Made by a program: the position numbers and the translations under genes. Shown piece by piece: positions 8,282 through 17,602 of a DNA stretch of 64,000 nt. The DNA lies in contig NZ_QLTA01000010.1 in NCBI RefSeq assembly GCF_003269065.1, positions 1 through 64,000 on the forward strand, written 5' to 3'. Below the pieces are notes generated by a model. It saw only the letters and a program-made list of their open reading frames with translations. It was not told where the DNA came from and searched no databases. The DNA comes from Paracidovorax anthurii (GTDB lineage: Bacteria > Pseudomonadota > Gammaproteobacteria > Burkholderiales > Burkholderiaceae_C). Numbering within the stretch: the first letter of the stretch is position 1; the number at the start of each line of letters is the position of its first letter.

Positions 8282-9025
8282 GATGGCCTCATCGGCGCGG
8301 CTCAGGCGGCCTGCGGCTCGCGCCACGTCGATCAAGTCCGGGCGATGCCGCGCCGTGACGATCAGCCGCTGATCGCGGCGCCAGCGCTCGATCTGCGCGT
8401 GGTGCCCGGTCAGCAAGGGGGGCGGCACCGCGTGGCCCTGCCACTCTTCGGGGCGGGTGTAGTGGGGGCAATCCAGCAATCCGTCGAGTGCGGAATTGAA
8501 GCTGTCCGATTGGTGGCTGCCCTCGTCGTTCAGGACGCCCGGCTGCAACCGCGCCACCGCATCCAGCAACGCCATGGCGGGTATCTCGCCGCCCGAGAGC
8601 ACGAAGTCGCCCAGGCTCCACTGGCAATCGACATGCGCGTCGATGAAGCGCTGATCGACCCCTTCATAGCGGCCGCAGAGCAGCACCGCCCCGTCGCCAC
8701 GGCTTGACCACTCCACGACCCCCGCATGGTCCAGCCTCCGGCCGATCGGGGAAAACAGCACGAGGGGAGCCTGCGCATCGCGCGGTTCGGCCCGGTCTGC
8801 CCGGATCGCCTGCAGGCAACGCTCGAGCGGCTCCGCCATCATCACCATGCCCGGCCCGCCGCCAAAGGGACGATCGTCCACCCGGCGGTAGTTGCCCTCG
8901 GCATGGTCGCGCGGATTCCAGAGCCGGACGTCCACCAGGCCGGACGCATAGGCACGCCGCGTGACGCCGCTCGCGAGGAACGGCGCAAAAATTTCGGGAA
9001 AGAGAGTGATGACGTCGAAGCGCAT
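8255..9025 (-). CDS. trmD: tRNA (guanine-N1)-methyltransferase
   Basis: SPOUT-class enzyme that makes m1G37 in tRNAs reading CNN and GGN codons, using S-adenosylmethionine. The start MRFDVITLFPEIF and the motifs DDRPFGGGPGMVM, LLCGRYEGVDQRF, the knot region DFVLSGGEIPAM and the C-terminal VPPPLLTGHHAQIERWRR are all diagnostic. Length 256 aa is normal. It is third in the operon, 18 bases after rimM. Its TAA overlaps the -10 box of the internal rplS promoter. Confidence 0.97.
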   Translation of the reverse strand: MRFDVITLFPEIFAPFLASGVTRRAYASGLVDVRLWNPRDHAEGNYRRVDDRPFGGGPGMVMMAEPLERCLQAIRADRAEPRDAQAPLVLFSPIGRRLDHAGVVEWSSRGDGAVLLCGRYEGVDQRFIDAHVDCQWSLGDFVLSGGEIPAMALLDAVARLQPGVLNDEGSHQSDSFNSALDGLLDCPHYTRPEEWQGHAVPPPLLTGHHAQIERWRRDQRLIVTARHRPDLIDVARAAGRLSRADEAILAKTAGLL

Positions 9026-9043
9026 GGCAGCCGGGCACCACCC

Positions 9044-9619
9044 TCAGTAGTCGGGCTGCCAGTCCACCACGATGCGGCGCCCCGCCAGATCCACCTGGTC
9101 CACGAAGGCCGACACGAACGGGATCATCCGTTCGAGCGCCTTCCCACCTTCCTGCTCCTGGGTCAGCACCAGCGTGGTCTGGGGCCCTGTCGCCAGCAAT
9201 TCACGCACCTTGCCCAGCGCAAGGCCCTCGCGATTGACGACATCGAGACCGATGAGATCCACCCAGTAATACTCATCCTCCGCGGCCGTGGGGAAGCTCG
9301 AACGGGGAATGAAAATGCGCGCGCCGCGCAAGGCATCCGCGGCATCGCGGTCATCCACGCCCTGCGCCTGCGCCACGATGGAGCCGGAATGCTCCCGCGC
9401 CTGCCGGATGGCGAGCAGCACCGTGCCGGTGAAGAAGCTTTTTGCGCCTTTCTCGCTGGGCAGCAGATACCAGCGCTTGGACGAGAAAAGCGCCTCGGGA
9501 TCGGCGCTGTGGGGCAGCACTTTGAACCATCCCTTGATCCCCCATGCATCCGCGATGCGCCCGACCTCCACCGCATCAGGGGGCAGATCGGCGGGATCCA
9601 GGACGGGAAGATTCGGCAT
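9044..9619 (-). CDS. rimM: Ribosome maturation factor RimM
   Basis: Assembly factor that binds S19 and helps fold the 30S head. The N-terminal RimM beta-barrel includes VEVGRIADAWGIKGWFKVLP (about 16-35); the PRC-barrel half includes DEYYWVDLIGLDVVNREG and the end IPFVSAFVDQVDLAGRRIVVDW, as in other RimM proteins. Length 191 aa is slightly above the usual ~175. It lies between rpsP and trmD, and a terminator-like hairpin separates it from rpsP. Confidence 0.95.
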   Translation of the reverse strand: MPNLPVLDPADLPPDAVEVGRIADAWGIKGWFKVLPHSADPEALFSSKRWYLLPSEKGAKSFFTGTVLLAIRQAREHSGSIVAQAQGVDDRDAADALRGARIFIPRSSFPTAAEDEYYWVDLIGLDVVNREGLALGKVRELLATGPQTTLVLTQEQEGGKALERMIPFVSAFVDQVDLAGRRIVVDWQPDY

Positions 9620-9641
9620 GGTCGAGAGGAATGAATCAATG

Positions 9642-9682
9642 AAAAAGGCGGGCTCCGCACGCTACAGCGACGGAACCCGCCT
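9642..9682 (-). terminator. Terminator-like hairpin between rpsP and rimM
   Basis: On the minus strand GGCGGGTTCCG and CGGAGCCCGCC form an 11-bp stem (one G-T pair) with a 13-base loop, followed by five T. It lies 45 bases after the rpsP stop and 22 bases before the rimM start. In form it is an intrinsic terminator inside the operon, so it probably works as a partial attenuator that keeps rimM-trmD below the ribosomal-protein gene. Confidence 0.75.
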
Positions 9683-9726
9683 CATCCGGGCAGTCGATCA
9701 CCCGGAAAACGCGCTGGGCGCTGTGA

Positions 9727-9978
9727 TCAGGCAGCCGCCTTGGCGGCTTGCTTGATCAGACGCTCCACGGTCGGAGACGTCTGGGCGCCAACGCCCGTCC
9801 AATACGTCAGGCGATCCTGGGCGATGCGCAGGCCTTCTTCGCCGCCCTTGGCCGTGGGGTTGTAGAAGCCCAGGCGCTCGATGAAGCGGCCATCGCGGCG
9901 CACGCGCTTGTCGGCCACGACGATGTTGAAGAACGGACGGCCCTTGGAGCCGCCGCGGGAGAGTCGAATCACGACCAT
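9727..9978 (-). CDS. rpsP: 30S ribosomal protein S16
   Basis: Small-subunit assembly protein. The sequence [40 protein letters not shown] and [16 protein letters not shown] is canonical S16. The ATG at 9978 gives 83 aa, the normal size; the frame continues upstream without family similarity. It is the first gene of the ribosomal-protein/tRNA-modification operon, about 105 bases downstream of a perfect -10 box. Confidence 0.97.
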   Translation of the reverse strand: MVVIRLSRGGSKGRPFFNIVVADKRVRRDGRFIERLGFYNPTAKGGEEGLRIAQDRLTYWTGVGAQTSPTVERLIKQAAKAAA

Positions 9979-10082
9979 AATGAATCCTTCGGGTGGGTAC
10001 AGCAAATGCTGCTGAGGTTTTTTTGCGGCGTTTGAGACACGCGACATGGCCACCCGGCCAGCGACACGCTGCAAAGCCAGTG

Positions 10083-10112
10083 ATTATAGCCCCGACTCAC
10101 GCATGCCCACCA
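10083..10112 (-). promoter_or_regulatory. Probable rpsP operon promoter
   Basis: The minus strand has a perfect TATAAT at 10088-10083 within GGGGCTATAATCAC. A -35 is weak: TGGGCA at 10109-10104 gives a short 15-base spacer. The promoter overlaps the start of the divergent GNAT gene (ATG 10103). The flank around the -10 resembles that of the rplS promoter. Confidence 0.5.
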
Positions 10113-10624
10113 TCCGCCCCAGCCGCGACGAAGACGTCGCGGCCATCACCGCCATCTACGCGCACCATGTGCTCCACGGCACCGGCACCTTCGAGATAGA
10201 GCCGCCGGGCGCCGCCGAAATGGCGACCCGGCGCGCCGATGTGCTGGCACGCAGCCTGCCCTACCTGGTGGCCGAGGACAACGGCGAAATCCTCGGGTTC
10301 GCTTATGCGAACTGGTTCAAGCCCCGGCCCGCGTACCGTTTTTCCGCGGAAGACTCGATCTATGTCGCGGAGACGGCGCGCGGCCAGGGCATCGGCCGCC
10401 AGCTGCTGGAGGCCCTGTGCGTTGCCGCCGAGGCTGCGGGCGTGCGCAAACTGCTGGCGGTGATCGGCGATTCGGCCAACACGGGCTCCGTGGGCGTGCA
10501 CCGCACAGCGGGGTTTTCGCAGATCGGCGTGATGCGCTCCATGGGCTGGAAGTTCGGGGCCTGGCGCGACATCGTGCTCATGGAAAAGTCGCTGGGCGCA
10601 GGCGACACCACGGCCCCTGAATGA
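10103..10624 (+). CDS. GNAT N-acetyltransferase, phosphinothricin/methionine-sulfoximine acetyltransferase type
   Basis: Transfers acetyl from acetyl-CoA to a small amine; the closest pattern is the PAT/MnaT group acting on phosphinothricin or methionine sulfoximine. Visible features are the N-terminal IRPSRDEDVAAITAIYAHHV, the substrate-side PRPAYRFSAEDSIYV, the acetyl-CoA loop ARGQGIGRQLLEAL (motif A) and the late GVHRTAGFSQIGVMRSMGWK. Length 173 aa is normal. The ATG at 10103 is chosen by family start. It is followed after 31 bases by the TM2 gene in the same direction. Confidence 0.88.
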   Translation: MPTIRPSRDEDVAAITAIYAHHVLHGTGTFEIEPPGAAEMATRRADVLARSLPYLVAEDNGEILGFAYANWFKPRPAYRFSAEDSIYVAETARGQGIGRQLLEALCVAAEAAGVRKLLAVIGDSANTGSVGVHRTAGFSQIGVMRSMGWKFGAWRDIVLMEKSLGAGDTTAPE

Positions 10625-10655
10625 TCCCGGAAACCCACTGAGGCAGCGCAACGCC

Positions 10656-11111
10656 ATGACCCGGACCCGCAACAAGACCATCGCCGCCTGGCTCGCCTTC
10701 CTGGGCGGTCCGCTGGGCCTGCACCGCTTCTATCTTTACGGGGCCGCTGACCTGATCGGCTGGATGCTGCCGATTCCCACGGCGCTGGGCATCCACGGCA
10801 TCCAGCGCGTGCAGCAGTGGGGGCAGGATGACCACCTCAGCTGGGTACTGATTCCCCTGCTGGGCTTCACGATCGCCGGATGCGCCCTGCGCGCGATCCT
10901 CTATGGCCTCATGACGCCGGAGCGGTGGAACGCCCGCTTCAATCCCCAGGCGCCCCTGGATGCACCGGCAGGCCGAACCCACTGGTTCACGATTTTCGCG
11001 ATCGCACTGTCGCTGCTGGTGGGCACGGCCGTGCTGATGGCAAGCCTCGCATTCAGCTTCCAGCGCTATTTCGAGTACCAGATCGAGGAAGCGCGGAAGA
11101 TTTCACAGTAA
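10656..11111 (+). CDS. TM2-domain membrane protein
   Basis: Small inner-membrane protein of unknown function. The N-terminal TM2 motif is visible: AAWLAFLGGPLGLHRFYLYG, then the short turn and LIGWMLPIPTALGIHGIQR. Further hydrophobic segments lie at about 66-88 and 108-128, giving four spans in 151 aa. It follows the GNAT gene closely, so the two may be co-transcribed, but nothing shows a shared function. Confidence 0.7.
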   Translation: MTRTRNKTIAAWLAFLGGPLGLHRFYLYGAADLIGWMLPIPTALGIHGIQRVQQWGQDDHLSWVLIPLLGFTIAGCALRAILYGLMTPERWNARFNPQAPLDAPAGRTHWFTIFAIALSLLVGTAVLMASLAFSFQRYFEYQIEEARKISQ

Positions 11112-11192
11112 TCGGCTCCATGTCGCCGTGAAATCTGGAAAGATTGCTCCCAAAAAAGGAGCAAACCACCCTCCGCGCCCCGCCACCGTGGA

Positions 11193-12203
11193 TCAGTACA
11201 GCTGCAGGCTGACCCAATAGGCGATGGCCGCCACGAAAGCGCTGGCCGGGATGGTCAGGATCCAGGCCCAGACGATGTTGCCCGCCACGCCCCAGCGCAC
11301 GGCGCTGGCACGCTGCGTGGACCCGACGCCGACGATGGCGCCGGTGATCGTGTGCGTGGTGGACACCGGAATGCCCAGAGCGGTCGCCAGGAACAGCGTC
11401 ATCGCGCCGCCCGTCTCGGCGCAGAAGCCGCCGACGGGCTTGAGCTTCGTGATCTTCTGGCCCATGGTCTTGACGATGCGCCAGCCGCCGAACATCGTGC
11501 CCAGGCCGATCGCGAGATAGCACGCCACGATGGTCCAGGTGGGAGGGGCCGTGTCCGAGGCCGACGCATAGCCCGTCGCGATGAGCAGCAGCCAGATGAT
11601 CCCGATGGTCTTCTGTGCATCGTTGCCGCCGTGCCCCAGACTGTAGGCACCGGCCGACAGCAGTTGCAGCCTGCGGAACCACTTGTCCACCTTGCTCGGA
11701 CGGGTGCGCCGGAAGATCCACGCCACAGCCACCATCATGAGGGAGCCCAGCAGGAACCCCAGCAGCGGCGACACGAAGATGAAGGCCACGGTCTTGAGGA
11801 TGCCCGCCGAAATCAGCGCCCCGGCTCCCGCCTTGGCGATGACCGCGCCGACGATGCCGCCGATCAGCGCATGCGACGAGCTGCTCGGAATGCCGTAGTA
11901 CCAGGTGATGACATTCCAGGTGATGGCCCCCACCAGCGCGCCGAAGATCACGTGGGTATCGACCACCCCGGGCTGCACGATCCCCTTGCCGATCGTGGCG
12001 GCCACGCTCAGATGGAAGACGAAGATGGCGATGAAATTGAAGAACGCGGCAAAGACCACGGCCTGCGTGGGCTTGAGCACCCCGGTCGAAACGACCGTCG
12101 CGATCGAATTGGCAGCATCGTGGAATCCGTTCATGAAATCGAACAGGATGGCCAGCGCGACCAGGAGGACCACGACCCACAGGGCGGTTTGTACGGTTTC
12201 CAT
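11193..12203 (-). CDS. pit: Low-affinity inorganic phosphate transporter, Pit family
   Basis: Secondary transporter that moves metal-phosphate with protons. The duplicated PiT signature is clear: DFMNGFHDAANSIATVVSTG near the N-terminus and GAIVGVGSTQRASAVRWGVA near the C-terminus, with SLGHGGNDAQKTIGI in the centre. About ten hydrophobic segments span the 336 aa; this is the short bacterial form. It lies 25 bases downstream of the DUF47 gene in the same direction, the standard pairing for Pit systems. Confidence 0.93.
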   Translation of the reverse strand: METVQTALWVVVLLVALAILFDFMNGFHDAANSIATVVSTGVLKPTQAVVFAAFFNFIAIFVFHLSVAATIGKGIVQPGVVDTHVIFGALVGAITWNVITWYYGIPSSSSHALIGGIVGAVIAKAGAGALISAGILKTVAFIFVSPLLGFLLGSLMMVAVAWIFRRTRPSKVDKWFRRLQLLSAGAYSLGHGGNDAQKTIGIIWLLLIATGYASASDTAPPTWTIVACYLAIGLGTMFGGWRIVKTMGQKITKLKPVGGFCAETGGAMTLFLATALGIPVSTTHTITGAIVGVGSTQRASAVRWGVAGNIVWAWILTIPASAFVAAIAYWVSLQLY

Positions 12204-12228
12204 GCTTTAAACCTGCGACCGCCGGAGA

Positions 12229-12876
12229 TCAGGAGTTCTCGAGGATGATGCCCTCGATGTGGTTGGCCACGTCCTCGCACTTGTCGGTGATGGTCTCCAG
12301 CAACTCGTAGATGGCCTTGAGCTTGAGCACTTCGCGCACATCGGGCTCCTCGCGGAAGAGCTTGCTCATCGCGCTGCGCATTACGCGGTCGGCATCGCCC
12401 TCCAGGCGGTCGATTTCCTCGCAGGTCTTGATGGCCGCCTCCGCCACGGCCGGGTCGGCGATCTTGTCGAGCAGCCTGACGGCATCGCGCAGGCGTTCGC
12501 AGCACTTGAGGCTCAGATCCGTCAGGCGGGAAATCTCCTCGGTCATGTGGCGCACGTCATAGAGCGCCATGGTCTCGGCCGAATCCTGGATCAGGTCCGC
12601 CACGTCGTCCATCGTGTTGATGAGCGAATGGATCTGCTCGCGGTCGATGGGCGTGATGAACGTCTTGTGCAGCGCGCGATTGACCTCGTGCGTGACGCGG
12701 TCCGCGGCCCGCTCGGCGTTGTCGACGTCCTGGTTGTACTTGTCCCGCAGATGCGGATCGTTGTAATTGGCCACCAGCTGCGCAAACGCGCGGGCTGCTT
12801 CCACGATGCGATCCGCATGCTGGTTGAACATCTCGAAAAAATTGCCCTCGCGGGGCAACAGCTTTCCAAACAACAT
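12229..12876 (-). CDS. DUF47/PhoU-like Pit accessory protein
   Basis: Helical PhoU-like protein, usually encoded next to pit and thought to regulate phosphate uptake. The start MLFGKLLPREGNFFEMFNQH and the repeating helices (ADLIQDSAETMALYDV, DRLEGDADRVMRSAMSKLF, ETITDKCEDVANHIEGIILE) match the DUF47 family. Length 215 aa is normal. The ATG at 12876 has AGGAG seven bases upstream. It forms a two-gene operon with pit. Confidence 0.92.
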   Translation of the reverse strand: MLFGKLLPREGNFFEMFNQHADRIVEAARAFAQLVANYNDPHLRDKYNQDVDNAERAADRVTHEVNRALHKTFITPIDREQIHSLINTMDDVADLIQDSAETMALYDVRHMTEEISRLTDLSLKCCERLRDAVRLLDKIADPAVAEAAIKTCEEIDRLEGDADRVMRSAMSKLFREEPDVREVLKLKAIYELLETITDKCEDVANHIEGIILENS

Positions 12877-13208
12877 GCGGACTCCTGGGATTGCTTTCAG
12901 GCATGCGCCACGGGCGGCTTTGCCGCGAATGTGACGAAAAGATGACGGTTTCAAGAAAGGCGCGAGTTTAAGCGCGCCTTTCACTGCAACCCCGCGATGC
13001 GGCGATATGCCCACAGATGGGCGATCTTGAACCCGGCCGGGAGAAAGAACGTCGGAAGATTCCTACGAGCACGGCACGTGAGCGCCCACAAACCTTTGCG
13101 CATCCCGGGCTTCCAATGGACGTTCGATCCCGTTCAAGGGCGATGGCCCGCGCACCTTGATGCTCGCTCGCCCTCGTCGATTGGCCCAACCCTCCAAGGA
13201 CTCTCTCC
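12877..13208. other. Intergenic region between divergent pit operon and barrel-protein gene
   Basis: A 332-base gap holding the promoters of two divergent units. The one clear element is a perfect inverted repeat, AAAGGCGCG (12956-12964) and CGCGCCTTT (12973-12981), with an 8-base AT-rich loop. It is symmetric with no long T-run, so it looks more like an operator or leader stem than a terminator. No ORF with a convincing product was seen. Confidence 0.5.
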
Positions 13209-13805
13209 ATGCAGAAACAGAAACACCCGGTCCGGCTTCTTTCCTGCGCCATTGCACTCGCCTGCGGCGCGGTGGCGGTCCACGCCCAGACCTCCTCCCG
13301 CAATTCCGTCATACCCAGTACCGAGCAAGGCTATCTGGGACTGAGCGGAGGCAAGTCCAAATACGACCTCCGCAGCGGGACGGGCAACTTCAACTTCGAT
13401 GACAGCGACACCGCCTGGAAGCTCTACACGGGCGGCTACTTCAACCCCAACTTCGGCGTCGAATTCGGCTACCTGAATTTCGGCAGCGCCCACCGCATCG
13501 GGGGAGAAACCAAGGCCCAGGGCCTGAACCTCAGCCTGGTGGGCCGCGCCCCGATCGGCACCCAGTTCGATGTCTTCGGGAAGGTCGGCACCACCTACGG
13601 CCGCACCAAGACCTCGGGCAACCCCGGCTTTGGCGTGACCACGGGCAACGACAACGGCTTCGGCCTCTCCTTCGGCGGCGGCCTGCGCTGGGCCTTCAAT
13701 CCCCAATGGGCCGCCGTGGTCGAGTGGGAACGCCATCGCCTGCACTTTGCCGACGGCAAATCGGACGTGGACATGACCACGCTGGGCGTGCAGTACCGCT
13801 ACTGA
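13209..13805 (+). CDS. Small outer-membrane beta-barrel protein
   Basis: Signal peptide of about 27 residues (MQKQKHPVRLLSCAIALACG, cleavage near VHA-QTS), then a 170-residue domain of alternating hydrophobic/polar strands with many Gly and aromatic residues (TGGYFNPNFGVEFGYLNFG, GLSFGGGLRWAFN) and a terminal aromatic signature (LGVQYRY, last residue Tyr) needed for BAM insertion. This is the OmpA-N/OmpW-like 8-strand layout. No periplasmic OmpA C-domain follows. Length 198 aa. It is monocistronic, with a strong terminator behind it. Ligand or role is unknown. Confidence 0.8.
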   Translation: MQKQKHPVRLLSCAIALACGAVAVHAQTSSRNSVIPSTEQGYLGLSGGKSKYDLRSGTGNFNFDDSDTAWKLYTGGYFNPNFGVEFGYLNFGSAHRIGGETKAQGLNLSLVGRAPIGTQFDVFGKVGTTYGRTKTSGNPGFGVTTGNDNGFGLSFGGGLRWAFNPQWAAVVEWERHRLHFADGKSDVDMTTLGVQYRY

Positions 13806-13850
13806 GCGCCAAGGCCCCAGTCGGCCACCACACACAGGCTCCGAGAAAGG

Positions 13851-13874
13851 GAAAAGCCCCTCTCGGGGCTTTTC
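13851..13874. terminator. Bidirectional rho-independent terminator
   Basis: AAAAGCCCC-TCTC-GGGGCTTTT gives a perfect 9-bp stem with a 4-base loop and A/T tracts on both sides. It lies between the convergent barrel-protein gene and livF and can serve both. Confidence 0.88.
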
Positions 13875-13920
13875 TCATGCACTCCCCGCCGCCACTGCGG
13901 CCCGGGGTCCGGACGGGTGG

Positions 13921-14649
13921 TCACTCGCCCAGGTACGCGGCGCGCACGCGCGGATCGTTCAGCAGCTGCAGGCCGGGGCCGGTCATGGTGATGAGGCCCG
14001 ACTCCATGACGTAGCCGCGGTCGGCCAGCGCCAGCGCACGGCTGGCGTTCTGCTCCACCAGCACGATGGTCACGCCGAGCGCGTAGACGTCGCGCACCAC
14101 CTCGAAGATCTTGTCCACCATGATCGGCGACAGGCCCATGGAGGGCTCGTCGAGCAGCAGCACCTTCGGCTGGCTCATGAGCGCGCGGCCCATCGCAAGC
14201 ATCTGCTGCTCCCCGCCCGACATGGTCCCCGCCAGCTGGTCCTTGCGCTCGCGCAGGCGCGGGAAGATGGTGAACATCTTCTCGATGTCGGCAGCGATGC
14301 CGGCCTTGTCGTTGCGCGTGTAGGCGCCCATCTGCAGGTTCTCGGTGATGGTCATGCGCGCGAACACGCCACGCCCCTCGGGCACCATCACGAGCCCCTT
14401 CTTCACGAGATCCCAGGCGCCCCGGCCCTTGATGCTTTCCCCCAGATACTCGATGTCGCCATCGTTCATCGCCAGGGTGCCGGTGATGGCCTTCATCGTG
14501 GTGGTCTTGCCCGCGCCGTTGGAGCCGATGAGCGATACGAGCTCGCCCTCGCGGACCTCGAAATCCACGCCTTTCACGGCCTGGATGCCCCCGTAGGCCA
14601 CTTTCAGGCCCTTCACGGAAAGCAGTACTTTGCTGGATGTCTCGGCCAT
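13921..14649 (-). CDS. livF: Branched-chain amino-acid ABC transporter ATPase LivF
   Basis: ATPase of the HAAT (Leu/Ile/Val or amide/urea) importer. Walker A GSNGAGKTT (about 38-46), Q-loop region, signature SGGEQQMLAMGRALM and Walker B VLLLDEPSMGLSP are all present, and the end (LITMTGPGLQLLNDPRVRAAYLGE) is typical of LivF. The ATG at 14649 has GGAGG about ten bases upstream; a TTG at 14655 is in frame. 242 aa. It starts two bases after the livG stop; last gene of livHMGF. Confidence 0.93.
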   Translation of the reverse strand: MAETSSKVLLSVKGLKVAYGGIQAVKGVDFEVREGELVSLIGSNGAGKTTTMKAITGTLAMNDGDIEYLGESIKGRGAWDLVKKGLVMVPEGRGVFARMTITENLQMGAYTRNDKAGIAADIEKMFTIFPRLRERKDQLAGTMSGGEQQMLAMGRALMSQPKVLLLDEPSMGLSPIMVDKIFEVVRDVYALGVTIVLVEQNASRALALADRGYVMESGLITMTGPGLQLLNDPRVRAAYLGE

Positions 14650-14651
14650 GC

Positions 14652-15434
<783 letters not shown>

Positions 15435-15460
15435 GTTCGTTGCTCTCGAAGGGGTGGTTC

Positions 15461-16537
15461 TCAGGACTTCCGCACCAGGCTCTTGCCATGCTCGGGCGCT
15501 GGCCACAGGCCGCGCGGACGCAGCAGCATGATGATGATCATGGCCAGTGCGATGAGCAGTTGGCGCAGGATGGCGGAGTCGAGCCGGCCGTCCGTCATGG
15601 ATTGCAGCGGGCCGGCCACATAGCGCAGCACTTCCGGCAGGGCCGACAGCAGCACGGCGCCCAGGATCACGCCCGGCAGATGGCCGATGCCGCCCAGCAC
15701 CACCATGGCGACGATCATCACCGACTCCATCAGGCTGAAGGATTCGGGGGAGACGAAGCCCTGGAAGGCACCGAACATGGCGCCCGACACGCCGCCGAAC
15801 GAAGCACCCATGCCGAAGGCCAGCAGCTTCATGTTGCGGGTGTTGATGCCCATGGCCTTGGCGGCGATCTCGTCCTCGCGGATGGCCATCCAGGCGCGGC
15901 CGACACGCGAATCCTGCAGGCGGTAGCAGATGATGACGCTGAACACCACCAGCACCAGGAACAGGTAGTAATAGAGCGTGACGGAGCTGATGTCGAACCC
16001 GAACAACTCCAGGCGCCGCCCCAGATCCAGACCGAAGACCTTCACGGAATCGATCTGGCCGATACCCTTGGGGCCGTTGGTCAGATTGACGGGATGGTCG
16101 AGGTTGTTCAGGAAGATGCGGATGATTTCCCCGAAGCCCAGCGTAACAATGGCGAGGTAGTCGCCACGCAGCTTGAGCGTGGGGGCCCCGAGCAACGCAC
16201 CCACGCACGCCGCCACCAATGCCGCGAGCGGGATCACGATCCACAGCGACGTGTGCAGGCCGTTGGGGAACATCGCCGCAAAACCCGCGAAGGTGTCGGA
16301 GAGATGGGGCGAGGCCATGAGGCCGAAGAGGTACGCGCCCACGGCATAGAAGGCCACGTAGCCGAGGTCCAGCAGGCCGGCATAGCCGACCACGATGTTC
16401 AGGCCCAGGGCCAGCATCACGTAGAGCAGGGCCAGATCGGCGATCCGCACCCAGGCGTTGCCGAAATACTGCAGCAGCAGGGGCAGCACGAGCAATGCGA
16501 TGCCGCCGAAGATCCATTGGAGCTTGGTGTTTTTCAC
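15461..16537 (-). CDS. livM: Branched-chain amino-acid ABC transporter permease LivM
   Basis: Membrane component with eight to ten hydrophobic segments. The LivM pattern AYLFGLMASPHLSDTF, LRGDYLAIVTLGFGEIIRI and the coupling-helix region VGRAWMAIREDEIAAKAMGI are present, as is GGIGHLPGVILGAVLL. I chose the GTG at 16537 (VKNTKLQWIFGG), because AAGGAG lies nine bases upstream; this gives 358 aa. An upstream in-frame GTG (16564) would overlap livH. Confidence 0.92.
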   Translation of the reverse strand: MKNTKLQWIFGGIALLVLPLLLQYFGNAWVRIADLALLYVMLALGLNIVVGYAGLLDLGYVAFYAVGAYLFGLMASPHLSDTFAGFAAMFPNGLHTSLWIVIPLAALVAACVGALLGAPTLKLRGDYLAIVTLGFGEIIRIFLNNLDHPVNLTNGPKGIGQIDSVKVFGLDLGRRLELFGFDISSVTLYYYLFLVLVVFSVIICYRLQDSRVGRAWMAIREDEIAAKAMGINTRNMKLLAFGMGASFGGVSGAMFGAFQGFVSPESFSLMESVMIVAMVVLGGIGHLPGVILGAVLLSALPEVLRYVAGPLQSMTDGRLDSAILRQLLIALAMIIIMLLRPRGLWPAPEHGKSLVRKS

Positions 16538-16556
16538 GGAAGGGGCTCCTTGTGTG

Positions 16557-17486
16557 TCAGGCACGGTCGGCCACGCGCTCGCCCAGCAGGCCCGAGGGGC
16601 GCAGCGTCAGGACGATGATGAGCACGATGAAGGCGAAGATGTCGGTGTAGTGGCTTCCCAGCAGGCCGCCCGTGAGCGTGCCGATGTAGCCGGAGCCGAT
16701 GGCCTCGATGAGCCCCAGCAGGATGCCGCCGACCACCGCGCCGGCCAGGTTGCCGATGCCGCCGAACACGGCCGCGGTGAAGGCCTTGAGGCCGGGCAGG
16801 AAGCCCATGGTGTGCTGGGCCGTGCCGTAGTTGGACGCATACATGATGCCCGCGATCGCCGCGAGCACCGCGCCGATGATGAAGGTGGCGGAGATCACCA
16901 TGTCGGGCTTGACGCCCATCAGCGCCGCGACGCGCGGATTCTCCGCCGTGGCGCGCATCGCGCGGCCCAGCTTGGTGTAGTTGACGAGATAGACCAACGA
17001 GGCCAGCGCCACCGCGGTGACGGCCAGGATCAGCACCTGCGTGGAGGTGATCACCGCCCCGCCCAGCTGGAACGGGGTGGTGGGCAGCAGCGTGGGATAG
17101 GGTTTGTAATTGGGCTTCCAGATGATCATGGCCAGCGTCTGCAGCAGGATGGACATGCCGATGGCGGTGATCAGGGGCGCCAGGCGGGGGCTGGTGCGCA
17201 GCGGCTTGTAGGCGACCTTCTCGATGACGAAATTGAGGGTGGCGGCGACCACGCAGGCGATGATGGTGGCCAGGAGGAGGATGAGCCAGCCCGGCGCACC
17301 GGGCATGGCCTCTTGCATCAGGCCGATGCAGCTCCAACTGGTGAGAGCGCCGATCATCAGCACTTCCCCGTGGGCGAAATTGATCAATTGAATAATGCCG
17401 TACACCATGGTGTAGCCCAGGGCTATCAAGGCGTACATGCTGCCGAGGACCAGACCGTTGATGATCTGCTGCAGCAAAATGTCCAT
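16557..17486 (-). CDS. livH: Branched-chain amino-acid ABC transporter permease LivH
   Basis: First permease of the importer: MDILLQQIINGLVLGSMYAL, GYTMVYGIIQLINFAHGEVL and the coupling region GRAMRATAENPRVAALMGVK are diagnostic of LivH, as is FGGIGNLAGAVVGGILLGL. The ATG at 17486 gives 309 aa, the family length. It is the first gene of livHMGF. The periplasmic binding protein gene (livJ/livK), often next door, is absent here, so this importer depends on one encoded elsewhere. Confidence 0.93.
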   Translation of the reverse strand: MDILLQQIINGLVLGSMYALIALGYTMVYGIIQLINFAHGEVLMIGALTSWSCIGLMQEAMPGAPGWLILLLATIIACVVAATLNFVIEKVAYKPLRTSPRLAPLITAIGMSILLQTLAMIIWKPNYKPYPTLLPTTPFQLGGAVITSTQVLILAVTAVALASLVYLVNYTKLGRAMRATAENPRVAALMGVKPDMVISATFIIGAVLAAIAGIMYASNYGTAQHTMGFLPGLKAFTAAVFGGIGNLAGAVVGGILLGLIEAIGSGYIGTLTGGLLGSHYTDIFAFIVLIIVLTLRPSGLLGERVADRA

Positions 17487-17568
17487 AGAAAAAGTCCTTC
17501 GTTTGTGACGTCCCTGCCGTGATGGCCCGGGAATCGGTTCAGCCTTTTGGGCCCGATTGCCATGTAGC

Positions 17569-17602
17569 AAAAAACCCGCCAGGACAGGTGCCACGCGGGT
17601 TT
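17569..17602 (-). terminator. Terminator-like hairpin upstream of livH
   Basis: On the minus strand ACCCGC, a 15-base loop, GCGGGT and six T lie about 83 bases upstream of the livH start. No gene ends here on this strand apart from rarA, whose stop is 190 bases earlier, so it is either the rarA terminator at a distance or a leader attenuator for livHMGF. Confidence 0.55.

Noticed and set aside
11144-11164. TTGCTCC-N7-GGAGCAA as a terminator between the TM2 gene and pit
   Set aside because: The A/T run is in the loop, not after the stem, on either strand.
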